This document shows positions 8,264 to 16,685 of a stretch of DNA of 64,000 nucleotides, one piece after another (within the stretch, counting starts at the first letter, position 1; each line of letters begins with the position of its first letter). Where the stretch lies: contig DAOKYU010000003.1 of assembly GCA_035325995.1 (NCBI GenBank), positions 62,001 to 126,000 of the forward strand, read 5' to 3'. Position numbers and translations under genes: made by a program. This stretch comes from Thermodesulfobacteriota bacterium (lineage in GTDB: Bacteria; Desulfobacterota_D; UBA1144; Nemesobacterales; UBA2774). The notes under the pieces were generated by a model that ran no database searches, was not told the origin of the DNA, and saw only the letters and a program-made list of their open reading frames with translations.

Positions 8264-9001
8264 ATGAAAAAGATTTTTGTTTACGACCTGCCTACGCGTT
8301 TCTTTCACTGGCTTTTCGCTTTCCTTTTCGTGGCGGCTTTTGCCATTGCAAAAACCGTGGACGACGAAAGCCCGCTTTTTAGCTACCACATGCTGGCGGG
8401 TATAGCCATTGCGTTTTTACTGGTGCTGAGGTTTATATGGGGATTTATAGGCACGACCTACGCGCGTTTTTCATCCTTCAAACTAAATCCCATCGAGCTG
8501 ATCGTCTACTTTAAAGACGCGGTCGTCTCCAGAACCAAATCATATCTCGGTCACAACCCGGCTTCCAGCTACGCGGCGGTGATCATGTTTGCCTGTGCTA
8601 TCGGACTGGCCGTCTCTGGTATATTAATGGCTAACGGCGGCGAAAACGATACACTTGAGGAGCTCCACGAGCTGCTGGCTAACATATTCCTGATTTCTGT
8701 TATTATTCACGTAGCCGGCATCGTCTTTCACCATCTTAAGAAAAGAGATTCTTTATGGTCGAGCATGCTGGACGGCAAAAAGAAGACAGGTTCGGGCGCC
8801 CCCGGTATTGCCGGCACGAGGCCGGTTGCGGGGCTGCTTCTCGTGGTTCTTTTTGTATCGTGGCTCGGGTATTTGGCTGCTAACTACGACAGCAGCACTC
8901 GGACCTTGAATATACTGGGAACCGAGCTAAGACTCGGAGAAGCGGAACATGGAGCAGAGGGCGGTTATGGAGAACACGGCGAAGAGCACGATGACGACTG
9001 A
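8264..9001 (+). CDS. Cytochrome b561-like membrane protein (PF01292 type)
   Basis: The start at 8264 is set by GGGAGG six bases upstream; a longer frame begins at 8243. The 245-residue product opens with YDLPTRFFHWLFAFLFV, the usual first helix of cytochrome b/Ni-Fe hydrogenase b-type subunits, with a haem-ligand His. Further His residues occur in SYHMLAG, ELHELLANIF and HVAGIVFHHLKK, giving the four haem ligands. Four transmembrane helices are followed by a fifth near the C terminus and an acidic His/Glu-rich tail (GAEGGYGEHGEEHDDD). It passes electrons across the membrane. The regulator gene follows after 11 bases. Confidence 0.85.
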   Translation: MKKIFVYDLPTRFFHWLFAFLFVAAFAIAKTVDDESPLFSYHMLAGIAIAFLLVLRFIWGFIGTTYARFSSFKLNPIELIVYFKDAVVSRTKSYLGHNPASSYAAVIMFACAIGLAVSGILMANGGENDTLEELHELLANIFLISVIIHVAGIVFHHLKKRDSLWSSMLDGKKKTGSGAPGIAGTRPVAGLLLVVLFVSWLGYLAANYDSSTRTLNILGTELRLGEAEHGAEGGYGEHGEEHDDD

Positions 9002-9012
9002 ATTTGCATAAA

Positions 9013-9522
9013 ATGACCAAAAAAGAACGACTTGTAATATCCGCTATTTTGGTCCTTATAGCCGTTCTGACTTTTATAGATATCTTCAATGACTATCTGG
9101 AGGGGGTAGCATTCTGGCATATCTCGGTTGAAACCATAATAGGGTTAGCGGCGCTGGCAGGGGTTTACTATCTGATAAAAAGCCATTTTACCATGCAGCG
9201 TACGCTTGAGAAGGAGAAACGATTCTCGAATGAGCTTAATATCGAAGCTCAAAAATGGAAGCGCGTATCGAAGGCTTATGTGGACGGATTGAGTGTTGAA
9301 ATTAACAAGCAGCTGGACAAATGGGAGCTTACCAACGCCGAGAAACGGGTCGCATTCCTGCTGTTAAAAGGGCTCAGCATAAAGGAAATAGCAGATTTGA
9401 GAAAAACAAGTGAAAAAACCGTCCGCACACAGGCGAATTCTATCTATTTCAAGTCCGGGCTCCCGGGCCGTTCCTCGTTATCAGCCTTTTTCCTCGAAGA
9501 CCTGCTGCCTCCAAAACTATAA
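9013..9522 (+). CDS. Membrane-bound LuxR-type transcriptional regulator
   Basis: The 169-residue protein carries two transmembrane helices (LVISAILVLIAVLTFIDIF and WHISVETIIGLAALAGVYYLI), a short coiled coil (RTLEKEKRFSNELNIEAQKWKR), then a LuxR/GerE helix-turn-helix (LTNAEKRVAFLLLKGLSIKE and KTSEKTVRTQANSIYFKSGL). There is no receiver domain. An earlier TTG at 9004 is possible but the ATG at 9013 is preferred; neither has a clear ribosome site. It lies 11 bases behind the cytochrome b gene, so it may sense redox state and control it. That link is inference. Confidence 0.8.
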   Translation: MTKKERLVISAILVLIAVLTFIDIFNDYLEGVAFWHISVETIIGLAALAGVYYLIKSHFTMQRTLEKEKRFSNELNIEAQKWKRVSKAYVDGLSVEINKQLDKWELTNAEKRVAFLLLKGLSIKEIADLRKTSEKTVRTQANSIYFKSGLPGRSSLSAFFLEDLLPPKL

Positions 9523-9527
9523 GTACT

Positions 9528-9610
9528 CTTGCTATCAATGCTTGTTTTTGCTCCTTCACGCTCCATACAAACGCGCTGCGAAGGTGAAAGAGTGATATAG
9601 CGATAGCAAG
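9528..9610. repeat. Nested inverted repeat, possible structured RNA or terminator
   Basis: CTTGCTATC (9528-9536) pairs with GATAGCAAG (9602-9610); inside, CTCCTTCAC pairs with GTGAAAGAG with one mismatch. The two nested stems lie right after the LuxR-type gene. The rest of the 494-base gap up to 10016 holds no gene I can support. Confidence 0.4.
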
Positions 9611-10016
9611 TTAGAAATTGTGAAAACATAGGTACGTGCGATTTGTGCTATAGCGCCGGCCAGCGTTAAAAAGCAAGTGACCATTCGAGTGGCCGTGATT
9701 TCCATGCCCATTCGTTTCTGGAGTGTTGACATCCCGTTGGTCGGATACGCCGCCCTACTCCCGTTATATACGAGTCCGGGCAGGATGTCATCCCATGCCC
9801 CGGCCGCGTAATAGGTACAAATTAAGCCCGTGTAACCGGTTTTTGATTTGCAATCTGTATCTGTACGACAGGAATATCCGGTCCGAGCTTCTTATGTGAA
9901 TAAAGCAATTATACGGTTTCTTAAATCTTTCGCTAACAACCGGTCATCTAATCCTGCAACAAAGCCTGAAAACCGGACAGTGCTCTTCAGGCAGGATCGA
10001 GAGGAGGCTTTTCATC

Positions 10017-10502
10017 ATGAAAAAAGTATTTGTAATCGGAGGGATAATCGTAATCATCGTCGCCTGGTATCTGTTCAGACCGGAGAAGCTGTTCATCGAC
10101 GAAAGTGTAAATGAAGGGTTCCCCTCTCGGTACTCCGAGCAGAGTGATGATTCCCCTCGGGTCGTATCGGAAGGCGAATTCCACGGCGTGGCTCATGAGA
10201 CCAGCGGAACAGCCTCTATCTTTAGGCTGCCGGAAGGAAGCTATGTGCTCAGGCTCACAGATTTTGAGACCTCGAACGGCCCCGACGTGCGGGTATATCT
10301 CGGCCGGGCGGAGGATGCCAACGACAACGACACCGTAACGAATGCAGGTTATATAGAGCTTGGGGCCCTGAAGGGTAACGTTGGAGATCAGAACTACGAC
10401 ATACCCGCGGATACCGACCTTGGGAAATACCACTCCGTAACTATCTGGTGCAAAAGATTCGCAGTCAACTTCGGTACGGCTCCATTAACGGTAAAGAACT
10501 GA
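10017..10502 (+). CDS. DM13 domain membrane-anchored protein
   Basis: The 161-residue product has an N-terminal anchor (VFVIGGIIVIIVAWYLF) and a DM13 domain: GEFHGVAHETSGTASIFRLP, then LRLTDFETSNGPDVRVYLG and a C-terminal YHSVTIWCKRFAVNFGTAPL with the conserved Cys. DM13 modules are thought to take part in electron transfer or redox-linked hydroxylation at the cell surface. GAGGAGG upstream fixes the start. It sits in the tRNA-Ala island and is followed by the oxidoreductase remnant, so it may once have worked with that enzyme. Confidence 0.82.
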   Translation: MKKVFVIGGIIVIIVAWYLFRPEKLFIDESVNEGFPSRYSEQSDDSPRVVSEGEFHGVAHETSGTASIFRLPEGSYVLRLTDFETSNGPDVRVYLGRAEDANDNDTVTNAGYIELGALKGNVGDQNYDIPADTDLGKYHSVTIWCKRFAVNFGTAPLTVKN

Positions 10503-10519
10503 CGCTTGGAGCCTGGGTG

Positions 10520-10612
10520 ATGCCGGCGAATAACCATTACGATGTGATAGTTATAGGAACGGGGGCGGCTGGAGGGAAAACTCTGGCCTATTCGACGCCC
10601 GTTTGGAATTAG
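10520..10612 (+). pseudogene. 5' remnant of a GMC-type FAD oxidoreductase
   Basis: Thirty codons start 17 bases after the DM13 gene: MPANNHYDVIVIGTG continues with AAGGKTLAY and then runs into a stop at 10610-10612. YDVIVIGTGAAGG is the dinucleotide-binding motif at the N terminus of glucose-methanol-choline oxidoreductases, which are about 500 residues long. The remaining 95% is missing, and the bases after the stop do not continue the family in any frame I read. The break lies about 180 bases from the tRNA, consistent with a deletion at an island edge. Confidence 0.75.
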
Positions 10613-10788
10613 TAAGGCCCTCTATCGTTTCTTGAGCCGCTCCCGGGATAAATCAATTGTCACGGACTCGGCTCACAGAGCGTGGAATTCGTTGCCTAAA
10701 TGCCGTTTACGCGAAAGCATGAATAACACATCCCTGGACGGTTGGAGATTTACAATCAGGGGAAGGTGATGTAAGTCACTGATATTAT

Positions 10789-10865
10789 TGGTGGAGATGA
10801 AGGGAATCGAACCCTCGACCTCCGCGTTGCGAACGCGGCGCTCTCCCAGGCTGAGCTACATCCCC
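10789..10865 (-). tRNA. tRNA-Ala (anticodon CGC)
   Basis: On the minus strand the sequence folds into a complete cloverleaf: acceptor GGGGATG with CATCTCC (one G-U pair), D arm GTAGCTCAGCCTGGGAGAGC, anticodon stem CCGCG with CGCGG around the loop TTCGCAA, and T arm GAGGGTTCGATTCCCTT. The anticodon CGC reads GCG (Ala). The CCA end is encoded. Confidence 0.95.
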
Positions 10866-11446
10866 ACGGAAAGGACTCAAAAAAAATTTCTAGATATCTG
10901 CTCTATCATGCGAATTGAGTCTAATTAGGATTAGACGATGGTTTGAAATCCGATACTTACATATCTCCCATGTAAGCTACTAGCATACATAATAATTACC
11001 AGAAATAAATAGTGAGAGGTTACTAAAAAAGCAAGTTAACCCCGGGAGACCTCCCTCCTTGCATGCGCCGGCATGGCCGGAAGGAATTTCATCCCCAACC
11101 GCGGTCTCGGGATAAACAAGCTCCCGCATTCTTTTCTGGAAATGAGCCCCCGTATAAATACCGGCAAAGGCAATCACGAATAAAAAAGAACCTGACGCGC
11201 CTAAGGAGAGGAGCTTCCAGAAAAAGTACGAGCCGCAATGGGACTTCGGTATAAATACTGCATAAGACTTTTGCTCTGTCGTAGCCTGCCCCCTATACCA
11301 TATTCAGACAAGTTTTCGATACAATCCTACGTAGGAAGTGGCTTGGCAGGATTACATGCCATATAATTCAACGTATCGAGGTACTCTCGACGTTGACTGC
11401 TTCCCGGATTTTTTGACACTAAATTTATGGCATATAAACTCAGACC
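10866..11446. other. Intergenic region without a supported gene
   Basis: About 580 bases between the tRNA-Ala and the DUF4336 gene. The bases just beside the tRNA are AT-rich and should hold its promoter. Short open frames here lack ribosome sites and family resemblance. I see no RNA gene or repeat I can support. Confidence 0.4.
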
Positions 11447-11458
11447 GTGGGCATAAGA

Positions 11459-12163
11459 ATGAGCGCGCTTCTGCTTGAATTCGGATCGGACATCTGGGTG
11501 GGTGAAGGCCCGGTGGTGCCCTTTTTTCTCGGCTTCCGGTACCCGACCCGTATGGCGGCGATCCGATTGTCCGACGGAAGCCTGTTCGTATGGTCACCTA
11601 TAGCGCTTTCGGACGAGCTGAAAGGCGAGGTCGATTCCCTGGGGCCAGTCCGCTACCTGGTTTCCCCCAATTTCCTCCACCACCTTTTTCTGGGGGAATG
11701 GAAGTCCGCCTATCCGAATGCCCGCCTCTTCGCCTCCCCGGGACTACGCAAGCGTCGGAAGGACCTCACCTTCGACGGAGACCTGGCCGATACACCCGAC
11801 GAGGGTTGGGCGGCCGACCTGGATCAGGTCCTTGTGCACGGCAGCTTCGTGATGACGGAGGCCGTCTTCTTCCATCGCGCCAGCCGCACCGCAATGTTCG
11901 CCGACCTTATTGAAAACCTGCCGCACGACTGGTTCGGCGGCTGGCGGAAGTACATAGCCCGCCTCGACGGAATAATAGAGCCGAATCCCGGCGCTCCGCG
12001 GGAATGGCGCGCGAGCTTCATCGATCGCCGGAGAGCCCGCGCCGCGCTTGGACGAATTCTCGACTGGCCGATCGAACGGGTGCTGATAGCCCACGGCAAA
12101 CCCGCGGCCTCGAACGGCAAGGCCTTTGTCCGAAACGCCTTCACGTGGCTGCCGGGGTCTTAA
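11459..12163 (+). CDS. DUF4336 protein (metallo-beta-lactamase-fold relative)
   Basis: The 234-residue protein begins with LLLEFGSDIWVGEGPVVPF and GFRYPTRMAAIRLSDGSLFVWSP, the standard opening of DUF4336 proteins, and continues with YLVSPNFLHHLFLGEWKSAYP and PGLRKRRKDLTFDG. The HH in NFLHHLFL and the C-terminal VLIAHGKP correspond to the fold's metal or active-site region. The function of the family is unknown. I place the start at the ATG at 11459, which matches the family's first residues, instead of an in-frame GTG at 11447. It is convergent with the AAA gene. Confidence 0.8.
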   Translation: MSALLLEFGSDIWVGEGPVVPFFLGFRYPTRMAAIRLSDGSLFVWSPIALSDELKGEVDSLGPVRYLVSPNFLHHLFLGEWKSAYPNARLFASPGLRKRRKDLTFDGDLADTPDEGWAADLDQVLVHGSFVMTEAVFFHRASRTAMFADLIENLPHDWFGGWRKYIARLDGIIEPNPGAPREWRASFIDRRRARAALGRILDWPIERVLIAHGKPAASNGKAFVRNAFTWLPGS

Positions 12164-12214
12164 CTTCATTGAAACGACTGAAAACCCGGAGGGGAATTGA
12201 GCGAACCATTGCGC

Positions 12215-13699
12215 TTACCTCGACGCCTTCACCGCCCTGTTAGACGCCCAGCGCTCGAGCTTGGATATCTCCTCGCGCATAGTCGTCGAAAGCGGCACTA
12301 TGGACGAGGCCGCTATGATGAGCTCCCTGTCGGTGAGCTCCTTCTCGCGCGAGAATGATTCGAACAGCGCCGATATGACGGCCTGCTCTATCTCGGCCCC
12401 GCTCAGCCCCTCGGTATTTTTAGCGAGCGAATCGAGGTCGAAGTCGTCCGGATTCTTGCCGCGGTTAAGGAGATGTATCCTGAATATCTCCCTCCGCTCC
12501 TTCTGGTTCGGGAGCGTGACGAAGAAGATTTCGTCGAACCTTCCTTTTCTCAGGATTTCCGGCGGAAGAAGGTCTATCTGGTTCGCGGTCGCCGTGACGA
12601 ATACGGGATACTTCTTTTCCTGCATCCACGTGAGAAAATATCCGAATATCCTCGACGTCGGGCTGTCGCCGGATTTCTCGCCGCTCCTCGTTATCCCCGC
12701 CTCGATCTCGTCTATCCACAGGACGCACGGCGACGTCGCTTCTACAGTTTTGATCGATTTTCGAAAGGCCTCTTCCGGGCTCCCCTGCGATTCGCTGTAC
12801 ACCTGGTTAAGGTCGAGCCTGAGTAGCGGCAGGTTCCACGACGTCGCTATCGCCTTCGCGCAGAGGCTCTTCCCGCAACCGCTTATACCCATGAGCAAAA
12901 CCCCCTTGGGGACGTCGAGGCCGAACTCCTTCGCCTCGCTCGAAAACGCGAGCCTCCTCACGTCGAGCCACTCTTTTATGTTTTCGAGTCCGCCCACCTC
13001 GTCTATATCGACGCGGCTCCTGACGAAATCGAGCGTGCCGGTCTTCCGTACGAGCTGCGCCTTCTCTTCGAGAAGCGCATCGACCGCTTCGTCCCCTAGC
13101 CCGTCCCTTCCGACGAGCGTACGTCTTAAGGCGAGCTCCATTTCGAGCGCACCCAAACCCTGGAGCGCGTTTATGGAAGCCTCCCTGAACGTCGGGCTCA
13201 TCGAATTCCGGAGCGCCTCGCCCGCATGCGATTTAATAATGTAGTCGAAGATCTTCCCCGTCTCGGCCCTGTCCGGAAGGTCTATGTCTATGACGGCCAT
13301 TTCCTTTTCGAGCTCTGGGGGGATGGCGACGCTGCTTGCGAGGATAAAAAGCGTCTTCGGAGTTTTTCTGAGCTTCTGGTACGCGTCCTTCAGCTTCCGG
13401 ACCACACGCGGATCGCCGAGGTAAAAGCCGATGTCCTTGAAGAAGTAAAATCCCTTTCCCGGCTCTTCGAGGACCCTGTCGAGCGCTTCGATAAGTCCCT
13501 TCGATTCGCTGAAAGGTCCCGAGCCGTCGCTGAGCCCGTCCGTGCACGACCAGACCGAAAACCGCGGCGAGTCCGGGTACAAACCCTTCCCGATGGACCT
13601 TATCGTGTTCTCTACCCGCTCCTCCTCCCACGAGACGAGATAGATAATCGGGTACCCTGCCCTCACGAAGGTTTCGATTGTTTTTGTGGGGAAAGCCAT
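12215..13699 (-). CDS. AAA ATPase of the ycf46 type
   Basis: A 494-residue protein. The N-terminal third (residues 1-240) has the ycf46 pattern: RAGYPIIYLVSWEEERVE, then KGFYFFKDIGFYL. The AAA module follows with Walker A GISGCGKS near residue 278, Walker B CVLWIDEIEAG near 335 and sensor FVTATANQIDLLPPEILRKGRFDEIFF, including the Arg finger region. Ycf46 proteins in cyanobacteria and plastids have an uncertain role, linked to carbon or photosynthetic regulation; in other bacteria the function is unknown. It follows leuA by 68 bases on the same strand, without evident functional link. Confidence 0.88.
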   Translation of the reverse strand: MAFPTKTIETFVRAGYPIIYLVSWEEERVENTIRSIGKGLYPDSPRFSVWSCTDGLSDGSGPFSESKGLIEALDRVLEEPGKGFYFFKDIGFYLGDPRVVRKLKDAYQKLRKTPKTLFILASSVAIPPELEKEMAVIDIDLPDRAETGKIFDYIIKSHAGEALRNSMSPTFREASINALQGLGALEMELALRRTLVGRDGLGDEAVDALLEEKAQLVRKTGTLDFVRSRVDIDEVGGLENIKEWLDVRRLAFSSEAKEFGLDVPKGVLLMGISGCGKSLCAKAIATSWNLPLLRLDLNQVYSESQGSPEEAFRKSIKTVEATSPCVLWIDEIEAGITRSGEKSGDSPTSRIFGYFLTWMQEKKYPVFVTATANQIDLLPPEILRKGRFDEIFFVTLPNQKERREIFRIHLLNRGKNPDDFDLDSLAKNTEGLSGAEIEQAVISALFESFSREKELTDRELIIAASSIVPLSTTMREEISKLERWASNRAVKASR

Positions 13700-13767
13700 A
13701 CCTGTCTAAGTATATAGCAGACCGCGCGGTAAACACCCGGCTAATTATAAAACCGGGGCGCTTCGCC

Positions 13768-15315
13768 CTACATACCCTGAGACACGACCTTCTTCGGGTG
13801 CTCTTTCCGCCAGCGGAGCTTGTTGAGGGCGTTTATGTACGCCTTGACGCTCGCGACGACAATGTCCGTGTTGGCGCCCTGCCCCTGCGTGATTATGCCC
13901 TCGTCGGCGACCCTCACCGTCACCTCGCCCTGCGCGTCGATGCCCTCGGTAATGGAGGCGACGACGTAGGTTTCGAGTACGGGAGAAAGCCCCGTCGCTT
14001 TCGACACCGCCTGGTAGGCCGCGTCCACGGGGCCGTCGCCGCTTTCGGAAACGGTTACTTCGTTCCCGTCGATGAGGAGCTTCACGGTGGCAACGGGATG
14101 CATGTCCGAGCCGCCCGAGTAGTTGGCGGATATGAGCTTGTAAAAATCCGAGGACCTTACGAACTCCTCGCTGATTAGCGCCTCGATGTCCTCGTCGAAG
14201 ACGTATTTCTTCTTGTCGGCGAGGTCCTTGAACTTCTTAAACGCCTGTTCGAGGGCGTCGCCTTCGAGAAAGTATCCATACTCTTCCAGGCGGTCCTTGA
14301 ACGCGTGCCGTCCGGAATGCTTTCCGAGTATCAGCTTGTTCGAGGGAATGCCCACTTCCTCGGGGTCCATGATTTCGTATGTGATTCTTTCCTTGAGCAC
14401 GCCGTCCTGGTGTATCCCGGCCTCGTGGGCGAACGCGTTCGCGCCCACTATCGCCTTGTTCGGCTGTACGCTCACGCCCGTCACCTGCGTAACGAGCCTG
14501 CTCGTCGGGTACAGGTGCTCGGTGTTTATCCTCGTCTTATACGGGTTCCGGTCGTTACGGACCTTGAGCCCCATGACTATCTCTTCGAGCGATGCGTTGC
14601 CCGCCCTTTCGCCGAGGCCGTTTATCGTGCACTCCACCTGCCTCGCCCCCTCTTTGATGGCGGCGATTGAGTTGGCGACGGCAAGGCCAAGATCATTATG
14701 GCAGTGTACGCTCAGGACAGCATTATCGAGTCCCGACACCCTTTCCCTGAGCGTCCTTATTATATAGGTGAACTCCTCGGGAACCGTATAGCCCACGGTA
14801 TCGGGGATGTTTATGATCTTCGCCCCGGACCTGACGGCGACGTCCACGGCCTTACACAGGTAGTCGAGGTCGGTCCTCGTCGCGTCCTCGCACGAAAACT
14901 CGACGTTCTCGGTGTAGTGAGTCGCATGCTTCACGGCGGTGCTTATGATTTCCAGCACCTCGTCGCGCGACTTTCTCAGCTTATGCTTCAAATGAATGTC
15001 GGAGGTGGCGATGAAGGTATGAATCCTCGGATACTCCGCCCCCTTGACGGCCTCCCAGCCCCTGTCGATGTCGTTGAAGTTCGCCCGGCAAAGGCCGGCT
15101 ATCTCGCAGCCGCGTATCTTTTCGGCGATGATCTTGACCGACTGGAAATCCCCCTCGGACGAAATGGGGAACCCCGCTTCGATTATGTCGACGCCGAGCT
15201 TTTCGAGCTGATGCGCCACCCTGAGCTTCTCTTCCGCGGTCATGCCGCAGCCCGGGGCCTGTTCACCGTCTCTCAAAGTTGTGTCGAATATTCTAACGAC
15301 GTTGTCGCTTCCCAT
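13768..15315 (-). CDS. leuA: 2-isopropylmalate synthase
   Basis: The 515-residue enzyme condenses acetyl-CoA with 2-oxoisovalerate, the first committed step of leucine synthesis. The catalytic opening FDTTLRDGEQAPG is at residues 10-22, the metal site HCHNDLG near 200, and GERAGN with ECTING near 230. The C-terminal regulatory domain (about 385-515), which binds leucine for feedback inhibition, is complete. AGGAGG lies in front of the start. Length agrees with the long LeuA type. No other leu genes are next to it. Confidence 0.95.
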   Translation of the reverse strand: MGSDNVVRIFDTTLRDGEQAPGCGMTAEEKLRVAHQLEKLGVDIIEAGFPISSEGDFQSVKIIAEKIRGCEIAGLCRANFNDIDRGWEAVKGAEYPRIHTFIATSDIHLKHKLRKSRDEVLEIISTAVKHATHYTENVEFSCEDATRTDLDYLCKAVDVAVRSGAKIINIPDTVGYTVPEEFTYIIRTLRERVSGLDNAVLSVHCHNDLGLAVANSIAAIKEGARQVECTINGLGERAGNASLEEIVMGLKVRNDRNPYKTRINTEHLYPTSRLVTQVTGVSVQPNKAIVGANAFAHEAGIHQDGVLKERITYEIMDPEEVGIPSNKLILGKHSGRHAFKDRLEEYGYFLEGDALEQAFKKFKDLADKKKYVFDEDIEALISEEFVRSSDFYKLISANYSGGSDMHPVATVKLLIDGNEVTVSESGDGPVDAAYQAVSKATGLSPVLETYVVASITEGIDAQGEVTVRVADEGIITQGQGANTDIVVASVKAYINALNKLRWRKEHPKKVVSQGM

Positions 15316-15380
15316 TTCTGAAACCTCCTCGATTTAAGATAGTCTAAGCATGCGGGAGAGTTCTGTCAATGTTGGGAAAC

Positions 15381-15407
15381 CGCGCCCCGCCGTCCCTTGA
15401 GGGCGCG
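15381..15407 (-). terminator. Hairpin just downstream of the Nif3-like gene
   Basis: CGCGCCC (15381-15387) pairs with GGGCGCG (15401-15407) around a 13-base loop, four bases past the stop of the minus-strand gene. Only a short T run follows, so termination may be partial. Confidence 0.45.
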
Positions 15408-15410
15408 AAA

Positions 15411-16169
15411 TCAGAGTCCCGTCGGGAGGTCGATGAAAACAGTCTCTACGCCGAACTGCCCCGAGACGATCTTCGAAAGGGCCTTTAAACCTATGGTCTC
15501 CGTCGCATGGTGACCGGCGAATACGACGTTCATCCCGGCGTCCTTAGCGGTGTAGTAAACTTCTACGGCGTCGCCGGTGATGTATAGATCGATCCCTGCG
15601 TCCATTGCCTCGTAGAATCCGCCGTAGCTTCCGCCGCCGGTGCATACGGCTATCGTCTTCACCTGCTCCGGCCCGAAGGCGAGCGTCCTGCACTCGGCGC
15701 CGAGGCCCTCCGCGAGCCTGGTTTCTATCTCGGCGACCGTGCGGGCGTTCTTGAGCCGCCCCGTCCATCCCACGTTCTTCCCGCGGAAAGGCAGGAACTC
15801 GTCCTCGACCTTCGCCCCGAGGAGCTTTAAAATCTGGACGTTATGGCCGACTTCCTCGTGCCTGTCCAGGGGCAGGTGACTGCAGTAAAGGGACATGCCG
15901 TTTTCGAGGAGGATTCCGACCCTGTCCAGCATCCATCCGGCGAGAGACGGATTACGGTTGGTCCAGAAGAGGCCGTGATGGACGACGACCATATCCGCCT
16001 TCTCTTCGGCGGCCCGCTCGAATGTTTCGATCCCGGCGTCTACGGCGAAGGCCACCCTTTCGACCTTCTCCTTCCCCTCGACCTGAAGGCCGTTCCACGA
16101 CGTGTCGTCGATGTCGCCGGTCCTGAGATAGTCGTCCAGGAACCGGGTGATTTCTTTAATATCGGGCAT
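15411..16169 (-). CDS. Nif3-like dinuclear metal center protein
   Basis: The 252-residue protein matches the Nif3/GTP cyclohydrolase I type 2 family: SWNGLQVEGKEKVERVAFAVDA at the N terminus, the metal ligands in MVVVHHGLFW near residue 62, and the closing GHHATETIGLKALS near 220. The length is that of the short type without the central insertion. The family forms a hexameric ring with two metals per subunit. Hydrolase activity has been proposed, but the physiological role is unsettled. It lies downstream of a small membrane gene on the same strand. Confidence 0.9.
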   Translation of the reverse strand: MPDIKEITRFLDDYLRTGDIDDTSWNGLQVEGKEKVERVAFAVDAGIETFERAAEEKADMVVVHHGLFWTNRNPSLAGWMLDRVGILLENGMSLYCSHLPLDRHEEVGHNVQILKLLGAKVEDEFLPFRGKNVGWTGRLKNARTVAEIETRLAEGLGAECRTLAFGPEQVKTIAVCTGGGSYGGFYEAMDAGIDLYITGDAVEVYYTAKDAGMNVVFAGHHATETIGLKALSKIVSGQFGVETVFIDLPTGL

Positions 16170-16216
16170 AGGTGAAATGATACTCGCTTAACGCCCGATT
16201 CCAAGCTGTGGGCCGC

Positions 16217-16480
16217 TCAGGCCGACTTGCCCTTCACCATGCGGTATATGAGCAGGAGCACTATGGAGCCTATGACGGCGAATATGAAGCTCCGGAGATT
16301 AAACCCCTGCTGAAAATCCGCATCTCCCAGCACCTGCGTCGCGATAAGCCCCCCGATGAACGCCCCGACTATGCCTATGATAATGGTCCAGATGAACCCG
16401 CCCGGGTCCCTGCCGGGCATAAGGAGCTTTGCGACGGCGCCCGCTATGAGGCCGAATATTATCCACGATAGAATCCCCAT
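16217..16480 (-). CDS. GlsB/YeaQ/YmgE-family stress membrane protein
   Basis: An 87-residue membrane protein with three hydrophobic helices: ILSWIIFGLIAGAVAKLLMPG, FIWTIIIGIVGAFIGGLIAT and FIFAVIGSIVLLLIYRMV. The GAVAKLLMPGRDPGG loop is the family signature (transglycosylase-associated, GlsB/YeaQ). I set the start at 16480, where AAGGAGG lies 8 bases upstream; a longer frame reaches 16561. Members are often induced by stress; the biochemical role is unknown. Confidence 0.9.
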   Translation of the reverse strand: MGILSWIIFGLIAGAVAKLLMPGRDPGGFIWTIIIGIVGAFIGGLIATQVLGDADFQQGFNLRSFIFAVIGSIVLLLIYRMVKGKSA

Positions 16481-16626
16481 ACCTTTAACCTCCTTAAGAG
16501 CGTTTAAATAGATATTACAATTTTTCATTGCAAGGTCCAAGCACTTTCGCCCCCCACCCATCGGTTCGCCACCGGCAGCAGCTGTCGGCAGCGCGCCGCA
16601 GATACAGGAGAATCTGAACGTATATG

Positions 16627-16660
16627 GCCCGGCCCCGCTTTAATCCACGGGGGGCCGGGC
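16627..16660 (-). terminator. GC-rich hairpin, probable terminator of the beta-propeller gene
   Basis: GCCCGGCCCC (16627-16636) pairs perfectly with GGGGCCGGGC (16651-16660), 26 bases beyond the stop of the minus-strand gene at 16686. There is no strong T run. Confidence 0.5.
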
Positions 16661-16685
16661 ATCCGGTAAAATTCGGCAAGTACCG

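Larger units (their letters stand above)
7960..10865. mobile_element. Putative small genomic island at tRNA-Ala, flanked by partial tRNA repeat
   Basis: The interval is bounded by a degenerate tRNA-Ala 3' half (7960-8005) and the intact tRNA-Ala (10789-10865) in the same orientation, the geometry of tRNA-targeted integration. The genes inside are visibly richer in A and T than both flanks, and a truncated oxidoreductase remnant sits next to the tRNA. No integrase was found, so if it was an element it has lost its recombinase. The boundaries are inferred from the repeat. Confidence 0.5.

Noticed and set aside
10980..11254. Two short frames between tRNA-Ala and the DUF4336 gene
   Set aside because: No ribosome sites, no hydrophobic or family pattern; likely chance.
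12261..13244. A 327-codon plus-strand frame inside the ycf46-type gene
   Set aside because: Ser-rich composition without motifs, opposite a gene with complete AAA motifs.
16520..16545. A possible sigma-54 box upstream of the GlsB-like gene on the minus strand
   Set aside because: TTGCA is present but the -24 part reads GTGCTTG, missing the GG pair, so it does not meet the consensus.
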